64,000 nt of DNA from Achromobacter marplatensis (GCF_002209535.1 NZ_NJIG01000006.1:407182-471181), one strand, 5' to 3'; counted from the first letter of the stretch, positions 54,285 to 64,000 are shown. Translations and numbers: made by a program. The notes: generated from the letters alone by a model not told the origin.

Positions 54285-54647
54285 GTTCTTCTAACCAATT
54301 CCTGCTACGTTTTACGATCGAAACACACGTTTTATAGTGCGCTTTTTCGTAGTTCGTTGCCGGTTTTGTTTAGTGCCGTTGGCGAAGAAACGAGATTATG
54401 CACGAACAAAATCGGGTGTGCAAGTCGCTTTGCGGCAAAAAGCGTAAAACGGGCAAAAAAACTGGGGTTGGATCGCCATTTTTGCGCATTTTGTGCGCGA
54501 TCCGGTGAATCACGGGCCGTGGTTGATTGATGCAGATTCCAAGAAAATCAAAGACTTGTGCAAATGCTATGGTGGGAGTGAATTTTTTTATTCATCATGC
54601 GCCTTTCGCGTGAAAAAAATTCGGTCGAATTCACTCGGGTACCTGGC
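54285..54647. other. Intergenic region before the aldo/keto reductase gene
   Basis: This 363-bp stretch, more AT-rich than its surroundings, lies between the divergent tRNA set and the reductase gene. It must carry the tRNA promoter on the minus strand and the reductase promoter on the plus strand. I see no gene in it. Runs of A and T around 54440-54600 may be curved DNA or upstream promoter elements. Confidence 0.55.
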
Positions 54648-55703
54648 ATGAGCACACAGACTTCGTTTCCCACCCGGCCGCTTGGACGCAGCGGCATGGC
54701 CATCACGCGTATCGGCCTGGGCGCCTGGGCCATCGGCGGCAATGGCTGGGCGGTGGGTTGGGGGCCGCAAGACGACGCCGATTCCATCGCCGCCATCCGC
54801 CTGGCGGTGGACCGGGGCATCAACTGGATCGACACCGCGGCGGTGTACGGGTTGGGGCATTCCGAAGAAATCGTGCGGCGGGCGCTGGCGCAGATGGCGC
54901 CCGGCGACAGGCCTTATGTCTTCACCAAGTGCGGGCTGACGTGGTCTGCTGAGAACCCGATGGCGACGCCGCGCCGTACGGGCGCACCCGCCAGCATTCG
55001 CCGCGAAGTCGAGGACTCGTTGCGGCGGCTGGGGGTCGAACGTATCGACCTCTACCAGATGCATTGGCCGGCGGGCGACGGCACGCCGATCGAGCGCTAC
55101 TGGCAGGAACTGCTGGACTTGAAGCAGGCGGGGAAGGTCGGCGCCATCGGTTTGTCGAACCATAACCTGGCGCAATTGCAGGATGCCGAAGCGCTGGGCC
55201 ACGTGGATTCGCTGCAGCCGCCATTCTCGGCGATCCAGCGCGCAGCCGCGGCCGACCTGATTCCGTGGTGCGCGGCGCATGACGTCGGTGTGATCGTCTA
55301 CAGCCCGATGCAATCCGGCCTGCTGACCGGCGGTTTTTCGGCCGAGCGCGCCCGCGCGTTGCCCGCTGATGACTGGCGCGCGCGCCATGCGGAATTCATG
55401 CCGCCCAATCTGACGCGCAATCTGGCCCTGGCTGACGCCCTCAAACCCATCGCAGAACGGCATGGCACGACCGTCGCCGCGGTGGCTGCCGCGTGGACGC
55501 TGGCGTGGCCCGGGGTGACGGGCGCCATCGTCGGCGCGCGTAGCGCCGCCCAGGTCAACGGGCTGCTGGGCGCTGCGGAATTGGAGTTGGATGGCGACGA
55601 CCTGGATGCCGTCGCCGAGGCCATCGAATTGACGGGCGCGGGTGCCGGACCGCTGCGCCCGCCGGAAGACAGCGGCAAGCTGCCCGCCAACCTCTTCGCC
55701 TGA
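54648..55703 (+). CDS. Aldo/keto reductase
   Basis: A 351-residue NADPH-dependent oxidoreductase with the TIM-barrel AKR fold. The catalytic tetrad is Asp62, Tyr67, Lys94 and His139 (DTAAVYGLG, VFTKCGLTW, LYQMHWP). The C-terminal part has the cofactor site (TGAIVGARSAAQVNGLLGAA). ATG 54648 is taken as the start; a further ATG at 54597 would add 17 residues that do not fit the family. It converges with lnt, seven bases away. Substrates are probably aldehydes or sugars; nothing nearby narrows this. Confidence 0.91.
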   Translation: MSTQTSFPTRPLGRSGMAITRIGLGAWAIGGNGWAVGWGPQDDADSIAAIRLAVDRGINWIDTAAVYGLGHSEEIVRRALAQMAPGDRPYVFTKCGLTWSAENPMATPRRTGAPASIRREVEDSLRRLGVERIDLYQMHWPAGDGTPIERYWQELLDLKQAGKVGAIGLSNHNLAQLQDAEALGHVDSLQPPFSAIQRAAAADLIPWCAAHDVGVIVYSPMQSGLLTGGFSAERARALPADDWRARHAEFMPPNLTRNLALADALKPIAERHGTTVAAVAAAWTLAWPGVTGAIVGARSAAQVNGLLGAAELELDGDDLDAVAEAIELTGAGAGPLRPPEDSGKLPANLFA

Positions 55704-55710
55704 GTCCCGA

Positions 55711-57339
55711 TCAGCCGCGGCGCGTTTTGCGGCTGCTGCCGAAGGCGGCGATCAGCGCCAGGCCCACCAGCGCCAACGCGATCTTGTCGCCGAAGCGCGC
55801 GTAGGGCGTCAGGCCCGTCATGCCTTGCACCGACACCGGCAGCACGCCCGCCTGCAAAGGCGCAAGCTGGGCGGCGACATGGCCCTTGGCATCAATGGCG
55901 GCGGTGATGCCGGTATTGGTGGCCGTGAGCATCGGGCGAGCGGTTTCCATGGTGCGCAGCCGGCCGATCTGCAGATGCTGGCGCAAGGCCCAGGAATCGC
56001 CGAACCATCCCAGATTGCTGACGTTGACCAGGATGGTCGCGCCCGCCTCGCCGTTCGGGCCGGGCAGCAGCGCCGGCAGCAGGTCGGGGCCGAACAGGTC
56101 TTCGTAGCAGATGTTGAAGGCAATGTGCTGGCCGCCCACCGCGAAGGGCGTCTGGCGTTCCCCGCCGCGGTCGAAATCGCCCAGCGGGATGTTCAGCATG
56201 TCCACGAACCAGTGGAATCCTGGCGGCACGTATTCGCCCCAAGGCACCAGGTGGCGCTTGTCGTAGCGCATGGCGGTGCTGCCGGCGACAAGCTGTTCGA
56301 CCGGCGTATTGCCGTCAAAGCCCATCACGCTGTTGGTGTAGCGGTCGCGGCCATTGACGCGGTCGTGCAGCGGCACGCCCATGGCGATGGTCATGTTGCG
56401 TTGCGCGGCCACGCCGCGCCAGGCGTCCCAGACGCGCGGATCCAGCTGGTCCTGGAAGATCGGCAGCACGGTTTCGGGCAGGATCACCAGTTGCGGCGCG
56501 GGAACGCCCGCCGCCGGCGGCAGCGCCGTCATTTCCAGGTGGCGCACCAGGCTTTGTTCCAGCAGGGCGGGATCGAACTTTTGCGACTGTTCGATGTTGC
56601 CCTGGACCAGCCGCACGTTGAGCGGATCGCCGGTGGGCGAGGACCAGTCCACGCGCGACAGCGGCCAGCCGGCGGCGGCCAGCGCGACGGCGATGCCGGC
56701 GGCCAGTGCCTGGCGTGAGTCCATGGCCTTTTTGCGGGACGGTTGCCACAGGCTGGCGATCGCGGCCGCGACGAACGCGGCGACGAACGCCATGCCGTGC
56801 ACCCCGACGATGGGCGCCCAGCCGGCGATGGGGCTGTCGACCTGTGCGTAACCGATATTCAGCCACGGGAAGCCGGTCAGCAGCACGGCCCGCAGCCATT
56901 CGAAGCCTGCCCACAGCGCGGCCCAGGCCAGTGTGGCGGCCAGGATACGGAAGGGCGGCGCGCCGTTTTCCAGCGGCGTGTAGCGGCGTGCGAGCGCGCT
57001 GGCCGTGGCGGGAAACAGCGCCAGGAAGGAAGACAGCGCAAGCACGCCGGCAACCGCCAGCGGCGCGGCCAGATCGCCGTAGCGATGCATGCTGATGAAG
57101 AGCCAGTACAGACCCACCGCATAGGTGACGAACGCGAACAGCCATCCGCGCGCCCAGGCCTGTTTGGCCGACGGGGCGGTGAGGGTGACGCGCGCGGCGA
57201 TCGCCAGCGCCAGGATCTGCGTGATGGCCAGCGCCCAATCCGGCAAGGGGCCGGGCGCGAAGGTCAGGGCGTGCACGGCGCCCGCCAGCATCAAGCCGGC
57301 GGCGCCGCGCAGGAGTCGGCTGCGCGGGGTACGGCTCAT
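55711..57339 (-). CDS. lnt: Apolipoprotein N-acyltransferase
   Basis: A 542-residue inner-membrane enzyme that adds the third acyl chain to lipoproteins. About six N-terminal helices (from [20 protein letters not shown]) precede a periplasmic nitrilase-like domain from about residue 240. The catalytic triad is Glu289 ([11 protein letters not shown]), Lys361 ([16 protein letters not shown]) and Cys411 ([12 protein letters not shown]). The ATG at 57339 overlaps the corC stop by four bases. This is the last gene of the conserved miaB-phoH-ybeY-corC-lnt block. Confidence 0.96.
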   Translation of the reverse strand: MSRTPRSRLLRGAAGLMLAGAVHALTFAPGPLPDWALAITQILALAIAARVTLTAPSAKQAWARGWLFAFVTYAVGLYWLFISMHRYGDLAAPLAVAGVLALSSFLALFPATASALARRYTPLENGAPPFRILAATLAWAALWAGFEWLRAVLLTGFPWLNIGYAQVDSPIAGWAPIVGVHGMAFVAAFVAAAIASLWQPSRKKAMDSRQALAAGIAVALAAAGWPLSRVDWSSPTGDPLNVRLVQGNIEQSQKFDPALLEQSLVRHLEMTALPPAAGVPAPQLVILPETVLPIFQDQLDPRVWDAWRGVAAQRNMTIAMGVPLHDRVNGRDRYTNSVMGFDGNTPVEQLVAGSTAMRYDKRHLVPWGEYVPPGFHWFVDMLNIPLGDFDRGGERQTPFAVGGQHIAFNICYEDLFGPDLLPALLPGPNGEAGATILVNVSNLGWFGDSWALRQHLQIGRLRTMETARPMLTATNTGITAAIDAKGHVAAQLAPLQAGVLPVSVQGMTGLTPYARFGDKIALALVGLALIAAFGSSRKTRRG

Positions 57340-58226
57340 GCGTCGTCGGTGGGGCGGGAAGTTTCGGTGGGGGTGTTGCGCTTGACGCGCAGCCAGATGG
57401 CGCGGCGGGCGTCGCCGCGCGCCACTTCCATGCGCAGGCCGTCGAATTCGGCGATGTCGCCACGGCGGGGGATGCGGCCCAATTGGCCGCCCATCCAGCC
57501 GCCGACGCTGTCGTATTCGTCGTCGGGCAACTGGCAGCCGAACACCTCGTTGAAGTGCGAGATATCCGTGGCGGCCAGCACGCGCCACTGGTTTTCGCCT
57601 TCCGGGAAGATCGAGTCTTCTTCGGTTTCGTCGAATTCGTCTTCGATGTCGCCGACGATCTGCTCCAGCACGTCTTCCATCGTGACCAGGCCGGAAATGC
57701 CGCCATGCTCATCGATGACGATGGCCTGGTGGTTGCGGCTGGCTCGGAATTCGTGCAACAGCACGTTCAGGCGCTTGGATTCGGGGATGAACACGGCGGG
57801 GCGGACCAGCGTGCGCACTTCGATACCGGGTTCCAGCATGCAGCGCAGCAGATCCTTGGCCAGCAGGATGCCGATGATGTTGTCGCGGTCGCCTTCGTAG
57901 ACCGGAAAACGCGAATGCGCGGTTTCGATCACCGTGGCCACCAGATAGGGGATGGGCTGGGTGACGTCCAGCAGGTCCATGCGCGAGCGCGGAACCATGA
58001 TGTCGCCGACGGTGCCCTCGGACACGGCCAGCGCGCCCTTGATCATCTTGTAGGACTCCGCGTCCAGCAGGTTGCGGTCGTGCGCGGCTTCCAGAATGGC
58101 CTTGATGCCTTCGCGGTCCTCGGGCTCTCGGCGCACAAGGGAAAGCAGGCGGTCTAGAAGGGATTTGGTGGCGGGTTTGGCTGAGCGAGCAGAGGTCGCT
58201 TCGGGAGCAGGGTAAGGGTCAGACAT
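57336..58226 (-). CDS. corC: CorC/YbeX-type CBS-domain protein
   Basis: A 296-residue cytoplasmic protein with two CBS domains at about 70-190 ([40 protein letters not shown]) and a C-terminal CorC_HlyC domain (about 205-285). It lacks the membrane DUF21 domain of larger relatives. YbeX/CorC is linked to magnesium/cobalt homeostasis and to ribosome maturation through its partners YbeY and PhoH. The open frame extends upstream, but ATG 58226 matches the family start. It is separated from ybeY by 165 bp. Confidence 0.93.
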   Translation of the reverse strand: MSDPYPAPEATSARSAKPATKSLLDRLLSLVRREPEDREGIKAILEAAHDRNLLDAESYKMIKGALAVSEGTVGDIMVPRSRMDLLDVTQPIPYLVATVIETAHSRFPVYEGDRDNIIGILLAKDLLRCMLEPGIEVRTLVRPAVFIPESKRLNVLLHEFRASRNHQAIVIDEHGGISGLVTMEDVLEQIVGDIEDEFDETEEDSIFPEGENQWRVLAATDISHFNEVFGCQLPDDEYDSVGGWMGGQLGRIPRRGDIAEFDGLRMEVARGDARRAIWLRVKRNTPTETSRPTDDA

Positions 58227-58391
58227 CGTCCGGGAGGACAAGTTATGGAGGGGCCAGCATAACCGAAACTGGCTTCCCGTTTGTAACGGAGGCCATGAAA
58301 ATGGGGCCAATCGACGGCATCTGCGTCTTGCTTGGCGCCATTTTCCTGCAATTTCTAGGGGTAGACCCGAAGTGCCCGCGCCGGGTTGGCG

Positions 58392-58868
58392 CTAGTCTGC
58401 CGCGACGTAGGGATCGGCAATGCCCATCTGCGCCAGCGTGGCGGTTTCCAGTGCTTCCATCCGCTTGGCGTCACGCGCCTTGATGTGGTCATAGCCCAGC
58501 GAATGCAGCACGCCGTGCAGCGTCAGGTGGGCGGCGTGGTCCAGCAGCGGCTTGCGCTGTTCCCGGGCCTCGCGCACCAGCACGGGCACGCACATGACGA
58601 TGTCGCCGCGGGCCACGCCCAGGGGATCCACGCCGTACTCAAACGTCAATACGTTGGTGGCGTAATCGCGTTCGCGGAAATCCCGGTTCAGGCGGCGGCC
58701 TTCGGCGGCGCCGACCAGCCGCAGGCTGAGTTCGGCGGCCGAGAATTCGACCAGGCCGTCTTGCGCCGCGGCGGCCAGGGCGCGTTCAGCCCACCGGCGC
58801 AGGCGCCAGCGGGGCAGGCGGGGTTCTTCCACCCCGTACTGGACGGACAGGGACAGCTCAGGCTTCAT
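58392..58868 (-). CDS. ybeY: Endoribonuclease YbeY
   Basis: A 158-residue metalloenzyme of 16S rRNA 3'-end processing and 70S quality control. The zinc site is H-x3-H-x5-H: His118, His122 and His128 in LHGVLHSLGYDHIKA. RRLNRDFRERDYATNVLTFE is the second family motif. The ATG at 58868 overlaps the end of the phoH gene by 11 bases. The frame continues upstream into phoH but without family sequence. Confidence 0.95.
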   Translation of the reverse strand: MKPELSLSVQYGVEEPRLPRWRLRRWAERALAAAAQDGLVEFSAAELSLRLVGAAEGRRLNRDFRERDYATNVLTFEYGVDPLGVARGDIVMCVPVLVREAREQRKPLLDHAAHLTLHGVLHSLGYDHIKARDAKRMEALETATLAQMGIADPYVAAD

Positions 58869-59883
58869 TTTCGGAGGCGCGGTCGTAGGCGTCGACGATG
58901 CGGGCGACCAGCGGGTGGCGCACGACATCGCGGCTGGTGAAACGGGTGGTGGCGATGCCCTGGACGTCGTGCAGCACCTTGACCGCATGGGCCAGGCCGC
59001 TGTCCTGGCCGCGCGGCAGGTCCACCTGCGACGGGTCGCCGGTGATCACGGCCTTGCTGCCGAAGCCGATCCGCGTCAGGAACATCTTCATCTGTTCCGG
59101 CGTGGTGTTCTGGGCTTCATCCAGGATGACGAAGGCATGGTTCAGCGTGCGGCCGCGCATGTAGGCCAGCGGGGCGATCTCGATCGTCTGCTTTTCGAAC
59201 AGGCGTTGCACCTTCTCGAAGCCCATCAGATCGTAGAGCGCGTCATACAGCGGGCGCAGATACGGGTCGACTTTCTGGGCCAGGTCGCCGGGCAGAAATC
59301 CCAGGCGCTCGCCGGCTTCGACGGCCGGCCGGGTCAGCACCAGGCGCTGCACCGTGTCGCGTTCCATCGCGTCGATGGCGCAGGCCACAGCCAGCCAGGT
59401 CTTGCCGGTGCCGGCGGGGCCCACGCCGAAGGTGATGTCGTGCTTGAGGATGTTGTTCAGGTAGTCGCGCTGGCGCGGCGTGCGCGGGCGCAGGTCGCTG
59501 CGCTTGGTGCGCAGCGCGATGCCGTCGCTTTCGTCGTCCAGGGCGGGCAGCGGGTCGGCTTCGCGCGCCGGCTCGTCCCTCTGCTTCTCTTCCAGCCGTC
59601 CCACGCCGATCTCGACCAGGCCCAGCTGGATGTCGTCGACCGACAGGGCGCGGTGCACGGCCTGCTCATGGAAGCGCCGCAGCACCCGGCCGGCCAGTTC
59701 AGCCTGTTCGCCTTCGATGGTGACGCGGCTGCCGCGGCGCGAGAGCTTGACCCCCATGCCGTCGGCAAGCTGCCGCAGGTTTTCGTCCAGCGGGCCGCAC
59801 AGATTGGCCAGGTGGGTGTTGTCGCCGTCCAGGTTGACGACGGCGGGCATGCTGCGACGGGCGCGGGAACGGGGAGTGGTCAT
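58858..59883 (-). CDS. ybeZ: PhoH-family ATPase (YbeZ)
   Basis: A 341-residue P-loop protein. The Walker A motif is GPAGTGKT at 155-162, and Walker B is [35 protein letters not shown] and the C-terminal [19 protein letters not shown] are PhoH hallmarks. The N-terminal 130 residues contain a KH-like region ([20 protein letters not shown]). ATG 59883 overlaps the miaB stop by four bases. YbeZ is thought to act with YbeY in RNA maturation. Confidence 0.95.
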   Translation of the reverse strand: MTTPRSRARRSMPAVVNLDGDNTHLANLCGPLDENLRQLADGMGVKLSRRGSRVTIEGEQAELAGRVLRRFHEQAVHRALSVDDIQLGLVEIGVGRLEEKQRDEPAREADPLPALDDESDGIALRTKRSDLRPRTPRQRDYLNNILKHDITFGVGPAGTGKTWLAVACAIDAMERDTVQRLVLTRPAVEAGERLGFLPGDLAQKVDPYLRPLYDALYDLMGFEKVQRLFEKQTIEIAPLAYMRGRTLNHAFVILDEAQNTTPEQMKMFLTRIGFGSKAVITGDPSQVDLPRGQDSGLAHAVKVLHDVQGIATTRFTSRDVVRHPLVARIVDAYDRASENEA

Positions 59884-61328
59884 TCGGCCTCTTGGGGAAC
59901 GCGGTCTACGTCTGCCACCCGGGCGCGCAACGAATTGGTGTGCGCTTCGGTGATGATGACGTCGACCATTTGTCCGATGAGCCGCGCGGGCGCGGCGAAG
60001 TTCACGATGCGGTTGTTCTCGGTGCGGCCCATCAGTTCGTTGGGGTCGCGGCGCGAGGGGCCTTCCACCAGCAGGCGCTGGCGCGTGCCGACCATGTTGC
60101 GGGCGATGGTGGCCGCCTGCTCGTTGATCAGCGCCTGCAGGCGCTGCAGCCGGCGCAGCTTGACGTCTTGCGGCGTATCGTCGGTCAGGTCGGCCGCGGG
60201 CGTGCCCGGGCGGCGCGAGTAGACGAACGAGAACGAGGTGTCGAAACCAACGTCCTCGATCAGCTTCATCGTCTTTTCGAAGTCTTCTTCCGTTTCGCCG
60301 GGAAAACCCACGATGAAGTCGGACGACAGAGTCAGGTCGGGGCGGGCGGCGCGCAGGCGACGGACCACCGACTTGAATTCCAGCGTGGTGTAGCCGCGCT
60401 TCATGCCGGCCAGCACCCGGTCGCTGCCGGCTTGCACGGGCAGGTGCAGGAACGACACCAGTTTGGGCAGGCGGGCATAGGCGTCCACCATGCGCTGGGT
60501 CATTTCCTTGGGGTGCGAGGTCGTGTAGCGAATGCGCTCGATGCCGGGGATCTCGTGCACGTACTCCAGCAGCATGGCGAAGTCGGCGATGTCGTCCGTG
60601 CCTTCCATCTTGCCGCGGTAGGCGTTCACGTTCTGGCCCAGCAGCGTCACTTCCTTGACGCCCTGGTCGGCCAGGTCGGCCACTTCGACCAGCACGTCTT
60701 CGAAGGGGCGCGAGACTTCCTCGCCGCGCGTGTAAGGCACGACGCAGAAGCTGCAATACTTGCTACAGCCTTCCATGATCGAGACGAATGCGGTCGCACC
60801 GTCGACGCGCGGGGGCGGCATGTTGTCGAATTTTTCGATCTCGGGGAAGCTGATGTCCACCTGGGACCGGCCTTCGGCGCGGCGGCGTGCGATCAGGTCG
60901 GGCAGGCGGTGCAGGGTCTGCGGGCCGAACACCACGTCCACATAGGGCGCGCGCTTGACGATGGCCGCGCCCTCCTGACTGGCCACGCAGCCTCCGACCC
61001 CGATCACCAGATTCGGGTTCGTTTTCTTCAAGTGCTGCACCCGGCCCAGGTCCGAGAAGACTTTTTCCTGCGCCTTCTCACGCACCGAACAGGTGTTGAA
61101 CAGGATGACGTCGGCCTCTTCCGGGTTGTCGGTCAGCTCAAGGCCCTGGTCGCCACGCAGCACGTCGGCCATCTTGTCCGAGTCGTACTCGTTCATCTGG
61201 CAGCCGAAGGTGCGGATATACAGCTTGCGGGGGGAGCCGGCGCCGGTGTTTTCGAGGGCGTCTGCGAGGGGGGAGGCGGCGTTGCCGCCGTCGGGCGCGT
61301 TGCCGCGCTTCAGGGAGGTAGCTTGCAT
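59880..61328 (-). CDS. miaB: tRNA-2-methylthio-N6-dimethylallyladenosine synthase
   Basis: A 482-residue radical SAM methylthiotransferase that modifies A37 of tRNAs. The N-terminal cluster cysteines are Cys43, Cys80 and Cys114 ([38 protein letters not shown]). The radical SAM cluster is Cys188, Cys192, Cys195 ([17 protein letters not shown]). The C-terminal TRAM domain begins around 410. It is first in the block; the promoter is in the 170-bp gap before the PAP2 gene. Confidence 0.97.
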   Translation of the reverse strand: MQATSLKRGNAPDGGNAASPLADALENTGAGSPRKLYIRTFGCQMNEYDSDKMADVLRGDQGLELTDNPEEADVILFNTCSVREKAQEKVFSDLGRVQHLKKTNPNLVIGVGGCVASQEGAAIVKRAPYVDVVFGPQTLHRLPDLIARRRAEGRSQVDISFPEIEKFDNMPPPRVDGATAFVSIMEGCSKYCSFCVVPYTRGEEVSRPFEDVLVEVADLADQGVKEVTLLGQNVNAYRGKMEGTDDIADFAMLLEYVHEIPGIERIRYTTSHPKEMTQRMVDAYARLPKLVSFLHLPVQAGSDRVLAGMKRGYTTLEFKSVVRRLRAARPDLTLSSDFIVGFPGETEEDFEKTMKLIEDVGFDTSFSFVYSRRPGTPAADLTDDTPQDVKLRRLQRLQALINEQAATIARNMVGTRQRLLVEGPSRRDPNELMGRTENNRIVNFAAPARLIGQMVDVIITEAHTNSLRARVADVDRVPQEAE

Positions 61329-61498
61329 GATGGTCGCCGTGACGGGTGTAGATCCCGGGGGCTGATGGGCTGGAAAGGCGGAATTTTAACCCTTGCGCGA
61401 AAATTGTTCCTTGGTGCCGCGGGCGGTCGCCGTTACGATAGCGGTCCGGCCGGCTTTCAGCGGGCGGTAATATTTCTCATTTTCTTTGAGCGGTACCG

Positions 61499-62266
61499 AT
61501 GACACCCAATCCCATGACGCCTCCGGTCGCCGCTCCTGCGGCCCCCGCCGCGCCTGGCCTGCCCGTACCGGACGAAGTCCGCAATCCGTTCTCGTTGGCC
61601 ACCTGGTTGCTGCTGGGCGTTGCCTTGGCTGCCGCGGCGGCTGCCTGCGCCCGCTGGGTGGATCTGCCGCTGGCCATCTGGATCAAGCAGTCGGTGTCCG
61701 ACGGCGTGAACGAGTCCTTCGAATGGGTGGGGCAAATGGGCGAGAGCGGCCCGTACATCGGCGTGGCGCTGGCCTTTTACGTCGTGGGCCTGATCGGCCT
61801 GGCGCGCGGCTGGCGCAACCCCTTGCGCATGAGCTACGCCAGCATGGCGCGCGGCAGCCTGCTGATGCTGTCCACGATGGCCGTGGGCGGGCTGGTGGTG
61901 CTGGTGCTGAAACGGTCGGTGGCGCGGGCCCGTCCCGAATTGTTTTTCGAGAAAGGCATCTACGGGCTGGGCGAATCCTTTTCGCGCGTGCAGCAGTTCA
62001 ATTCCTTTCCCTCCAGCCACACCTATGCCGCGTTCGCCGTGGCGGTCGTCCTGGGCATCCTGGCCCCGCGCTGGCGCGCGGCCTTCCTGCTGCTGGCGGC
62101 GCTGGTGGCGATGAGCCGGCTGGTCAATCTGGACCACTACCTGTCCGACGTGATGACCGCAGCCGGCATCGCCGTGCTGGTCGGCCACGTGTTGGCGCCT
62201 CGCGTGCTGTGCAGCAAGTACCAATGGCCGCTGCGCGCGCCGTGGCGGTGGTGGAAAAAGGGCTGA
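61499..62266 (+). CDS. PAP2-family membrane phosphatase
   Basis: A 255-residue membrane protein of the PAP2 superfamily. The three active-site motifs are present: KRSVARARP, SFPSSHTYAAF and SRLVNLDHYLSDVMTA. Hydrophobic helices are at about 33-50, 86-102, 115-138 and 177-245. These enzymes dephosphorylate lipid pyrophosphates (for example undecaprenyl pyrophosphate) or lipid A/phosphatidate at the membrane's outer face. A Pro/Ala-rich N-terminal 25 residues precede the first helix. A strong terminator follows. The exact substrate is not determined. Confidence 0.9.
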   Translation: MTPNPMTPPVAAPAAPAAPGLPVPDEVRNPFSLATWLLLGVALAAAAAACARWVDLPLAIWIKQSVSDGVNESFEWVGQMGESGPYIGVALAFYVVGLIGLARGWRNPLRMSYASMARGSLLMLSTMAVGGLVVLVLKRSVARARPELFFEKGIYGLGESFSRVQQFNSFPSSHTYAAFAVAVVLGILAPRWRAAFLLLAALVAMSRLVNLDHYLSDVMTAAGIAVLVGHVLAPRVLCSKYQWPLRAPWRWWKKG

Positions 62267-62285
62267 ACGTCCGCACGAATAAATA

Positions 62286-62314
62286 GGGCCGCGATCCACT
62301 CGCGGCCCTTTTTT
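62286..62314. terminator. Strong bidirectional terminator
   Basis: GGGCCGCGA, loop TCCAC, TCGCGGCCC is a perfect 9-bp stem followed by TTTTTT. On the plus strand it ends the PAP2 transcript 19 bases after the stop. On the minus strand the stem is followed by TATTTATT and can end the alaX transcript. Confidence 0.93.
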
Positions 62315-62337
62315 CATGGCGTCGGATGGGGCCCGCT

Positions 62338-63048
62338 TTAAGCGAAGCCCACCACCACGCGCCGGTTGGTGCGGCTCTTCTTTTCGATCTTGGTGACGGC
62401 GATGGCGCCGATCTCTGTCGTATTGCGCACATGCGTGCCGCCACAGGGCTGGCGGTCGACGCCCGGGATGTCGATGATGCGGATCTTCGCGGTGCCGGCA
62501 GGAGGCGCGGCGCCCACCGTGCGGACCAGGTCGGGTTGCGCGGCCAGCTCTTCGGGCGTGATGCCGTTGACCGCGACGTCGAGGCCGCGGTTGATCAGCG
62601 CATTCAGCCGTTCGGTCAGATCCGTCTTTTCCAACGTGGACTCGGGCAGGTCGAAATCGATGCGGGCGGAGTCGGGGGAAATGCTGCACCCGGTCACCGG
62701 CGCGGGCACCAGCGAACCCAGCAAATGCAGACAGGTGTGCAGGCGCATCAGCCGATGGCGGCGCGCCCAGTCGATCGCCACGGTGACGCGGTCGCCGACT
62801 TGCGGGGCGGCGTCGCCGTCCAGCACGTGGAGGATACGTTGGCGGTCGTCGGCGTAGACGGTGTCCGTCAGCGTCAGGACGCGGCCGTCCGCCAGGGTCA
62901 GCGTGCCGCTGTCGCCCGCTTGGCCGCCGCTGCGCGCATAGCAGACGGTCTCGTCCAGTTCGATGCCCTCGGGATTCACGGCGATGACGGTGGCGTCGCA
63001 CTGGCCCAGGTAGGGCTCGTCGTCGAATCGTTTACGGGTGGCGGGCAT
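62338..63048 (-). CDS. alaX: Alanyl-tRNA editing protein (AlaX-like)
   Basis: A 236-residue free-standing editing domain related to alanyl-tRNA synthetase. It removes serine or glycine wrongly loaded on tRNA-Ala. The zinc motif is H-x3-H (LHTCLHLLGS) plus C-x3-H (QPCGGTHVRNTTEIG). The N-terminal CDATVIAVNPEGIELDETVC is typical. GGAGACC lies before the ATG at 63048; an open frame of 44 further codons upstream is not family-like. It is a single gene with a terminator on its 3' side. Confidence 0.92.
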   Translation of the reverse strand: MPATRKRFDDEPYLGQCDATVIAVNPEGIELDETVCYARSGGQAGDSGTLTLADGRVLTLTDTVYADDRQRILHVLDGDAAPQVGDRVTVAIDWARRHRLMRLHTCLHLLGSLVPAPVTGCSISPDSARIDFDLPESTLEKTDLTERLNALINRGLDVAVNGITPEELAAQPDLVRTVGAAPPAGTAKIRIIDIPGVDRQPCGGTHVRNTTEIGAIAVTKIEKKSRTNRRVVVGFA

Positions 63049-63106
63049 AGGGTGGTCTCCGGTTTGGGGTGTTGAATTGTTGTTATCGGGTGGGGTCGTG
63101 CCGGGC

Positions 63107-63784
63107 TCATGCCAGCGTCTTGACGCCCTGGGGGGTCTCGATCTGCGCCCACAGGCGCGGGGTGCCGCTGGCTTGTTCAAGGTCGATCAGGGTGTCTGCG
63201 CCCATCCAGGTCAGTCCCTGGCGCAGCAGGCCGGCCTGCGGATGGCTACCCGTCAGGCGGACCAGCTTCAAGGGTTGGCGCGGCAGGCTGATGCCGGGGT
63301 AGGCGTCCACGTCCCATTGGATCAGCGTGGGCAGGAGGCCATCGCCTGCGGCATGGCCGGCTTCGCGCCAGACCGGCAGGCTGCCATCGTCCGGCACCGT
63401 CAAGCGCCAGCGCAGCTCGCCCCGGGTCATGGGGATGACGGGCGCGATGCGCTCGGGATGCTCGGCCTGCATGCGGGTCAGGTCCATGGGCGCTTCAACC
63501 CGCGCCGCCCAGTGCGCCAGGAACGGCTCCTGTTCCAGGCGTGCGCGCACGTCGCCCTGATCAAGCCCAAACCAGCGTGCACGCTCGGGCGGCGGCGCAT
63601 CGGGATCGATGGCGATCACTTCCAGGTAGATGCCGTCGGCCATGCCCAGCACCCGGTTATGGGTGCCCATGCGCGGGTGGACGCCGCCGCCTTGCGGCGC
63701 GATGCCCAGAAGGTCTGCAACGTATTGCGTGCCGCTGGCAAGGTCCGCCGCGGCGATGACGAGATGATCGATGGATAGTTTCAT
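63107..63784 (-). CDS. VOC-superfamily glyoxalase-like protein
   Basis: A 225-residue protein with a glyoxalase-like domain of the vicinal-oxygen-chelate superfamily (MKLSIDHLVIAAADLASGTQ at the start, THNRVLGMADGIYLEVIAID as the second beta-alpha unit). One metal ligand is likely His7 and another Glu in YLEVIA. The function of this subgroup is unknown. The ATG at 63784 is chosen over an open frame extending upstream into the insertion element side. The next sequence upstream is the IS end, so its promoter is within about 100 bp or comes from the element. Confidence 0.85.
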   Translation of the reverse strand: MKLSIDHLVIAAADLASGTQYVADLLGIAPQGGGVHPRMGTHNRVLGMADGIYLEVIAIDPDAPPPERARWFGLDQGDVRARLEQEPFLAHWAARVEAPMDLTRMQAEHPERIAPVIPMTRGELRWRLTVPDDGSLPVWREAGHAAGDGLLPTLIQWDVDAYPGISLPRQPLKLVRLTGSHPQAGLLRQGLTWMGADTLIDLEQASGTPRLWAQIETPQGVKTLA

Positions 63785-63882
63785 GGTGTTCCTATGGTAG
63801 CCAATGCTGGCGCATTCGTACCCGTACAGAGGGACAAGAACGCGCAGTACAGTGGCAGGCCAAATAAAAAACCCGTCGCAAG

Positions 63883-64000
63883 TGAACTGACCCCCGAAAG
63901 TTGGACGTAGATCCAACCTTCGGGGGTTTTTACATGGCGAAGTACGACGAGAACTTCAAGCTCAAGGTAGTCAGGCAGTATCTGTCCGGAACAGGAGGCA
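63883..64000 (+). mobile_element. Left end of an IS3-family insertion sequence (partial)
   Basis: The element appears to begin TGAACTGACCCCCGAAAGTT near 63883, resembling IS3-family terminal repeats. A 15-bp inverted repeat (63891-63905 with 63912-63926, one mismatch) followed by TTTTT lies between this end and the transposase start. The right end is beyond the window, so the exact boundary and target duplication cannot be checked. Confidence 0.75.
63934..64000 (+). CDS. IS3-family transposase OrfA (5' part only)
   Basis: The first 22 codons of a helix-turn-helix transposase subunit are visible, starting MAKYDENFKLKVVRQYLSG. This is a typical OrfA start (IS150-like group of IS3). The ATG at 63934 follows a hairpin with a T-tract, which would block transcription read in from outside. 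The gene runs off the right edge, so integrity is unknown. Confidence 0.8.
   Translation, partial: MAKYDENFKLKVVRQYLSGTGG

Noticed and set aside
54331..54360. tRNA promoter with TATAAA as -10 on the minus strand
   Set aside because: No -35 hexamer stands at 16-18 bases and no GC-rich discriminator is clear, so it was mentioned only as a possibility.

Overview
The window is a gene-dense, GC-rich stretch of a betaproteobacterial chromosome. Gene content and style point to Alcaligenaceae (Achromobacter or Bordetella): a Bug-family (tripartite tricarboxylate) binding protein, the fds formate dehydrogenase locus, urea carboxylase plus allophanate hydrolase, azurin, and a miaB-phoH-ybeY-corC-lnt block. 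This assignment is inferred from content, not from a database match. Almost all of it looks like ordinary chromosome. There is no prophage or CRISPR array. The only insertion sequence is the left end of an IS3-type element at the right edge.

Region by region. 1-6968: urea uptake (urtA, partial) divergent from allophanate hydrolase, urea carboxylase and a GntR regulator, with a perfect 12-bp palindrome in the divergent promoter. 6947-8746: an ECF sigma/anti-sigma pair plus a small secreted protein, headed by an ECF-type promoter. 8773-12420: GNAT, LysR, a PrpF-type tautomerase and a Bug binding protein. 12470-18311: a DUF1501/DUF1800 pair, a degenerate SDR, azurin and a sorbosone dehydrogenase-like lipoprotein. 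18378-21275: two divergent PepSY proteins and an OmpR-type two-component system, with matching direct repeats in both promoters. 21291-27286: two universal stress proteins, murI, LysR, a split chromate transporter, a DUF1345 protein and a methyltransferase. 27441-41301: a formate and molybdenum-cofactor block (OFA transporter, fdsGBA, fdhD, fdsD, fdsR, moaA, mobA, moeA, moaB, moaE, moaD, moaC). 41439-45951: a DUF748/AsmA-like protein and a dienelactone hydrolase. 45952-46970: about 1 kb without genes, filled with palindromic modules. 46971-53323: a small secreted protein, a peroxiredoxin, an MFS exporter, an EamA transporter overlapping bioB, and a PAS/LuxR regulator. 53492-54284: Ala-Glu-Asp tRNA genes in two tandem copies. 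54648-63784: an aldo/keto reductase, the lnt-corC-ybeY-phoH-miaB block, a PAP2 phosphatase, an alanyl-tRNA editing protein and a VOC protein. 63883-64000: the start of the IS element.

The genes form several functional units. Urea is imported, carboxylated to allophanate with biotin and ATP, and hydrolysed to ammonia and CO2. Formate is probably imported by the OFA protein and oxidised by an NAD-linked molybdenum enzyme whose cofactor genes lie next to it. The strongest new-looking signals are regulatory or structural: the TTCA direct repeats controlling both PepSY promoters, the ECF promoter heading its own operon, and the palindrome cluster at 46.0-46.9 kb.
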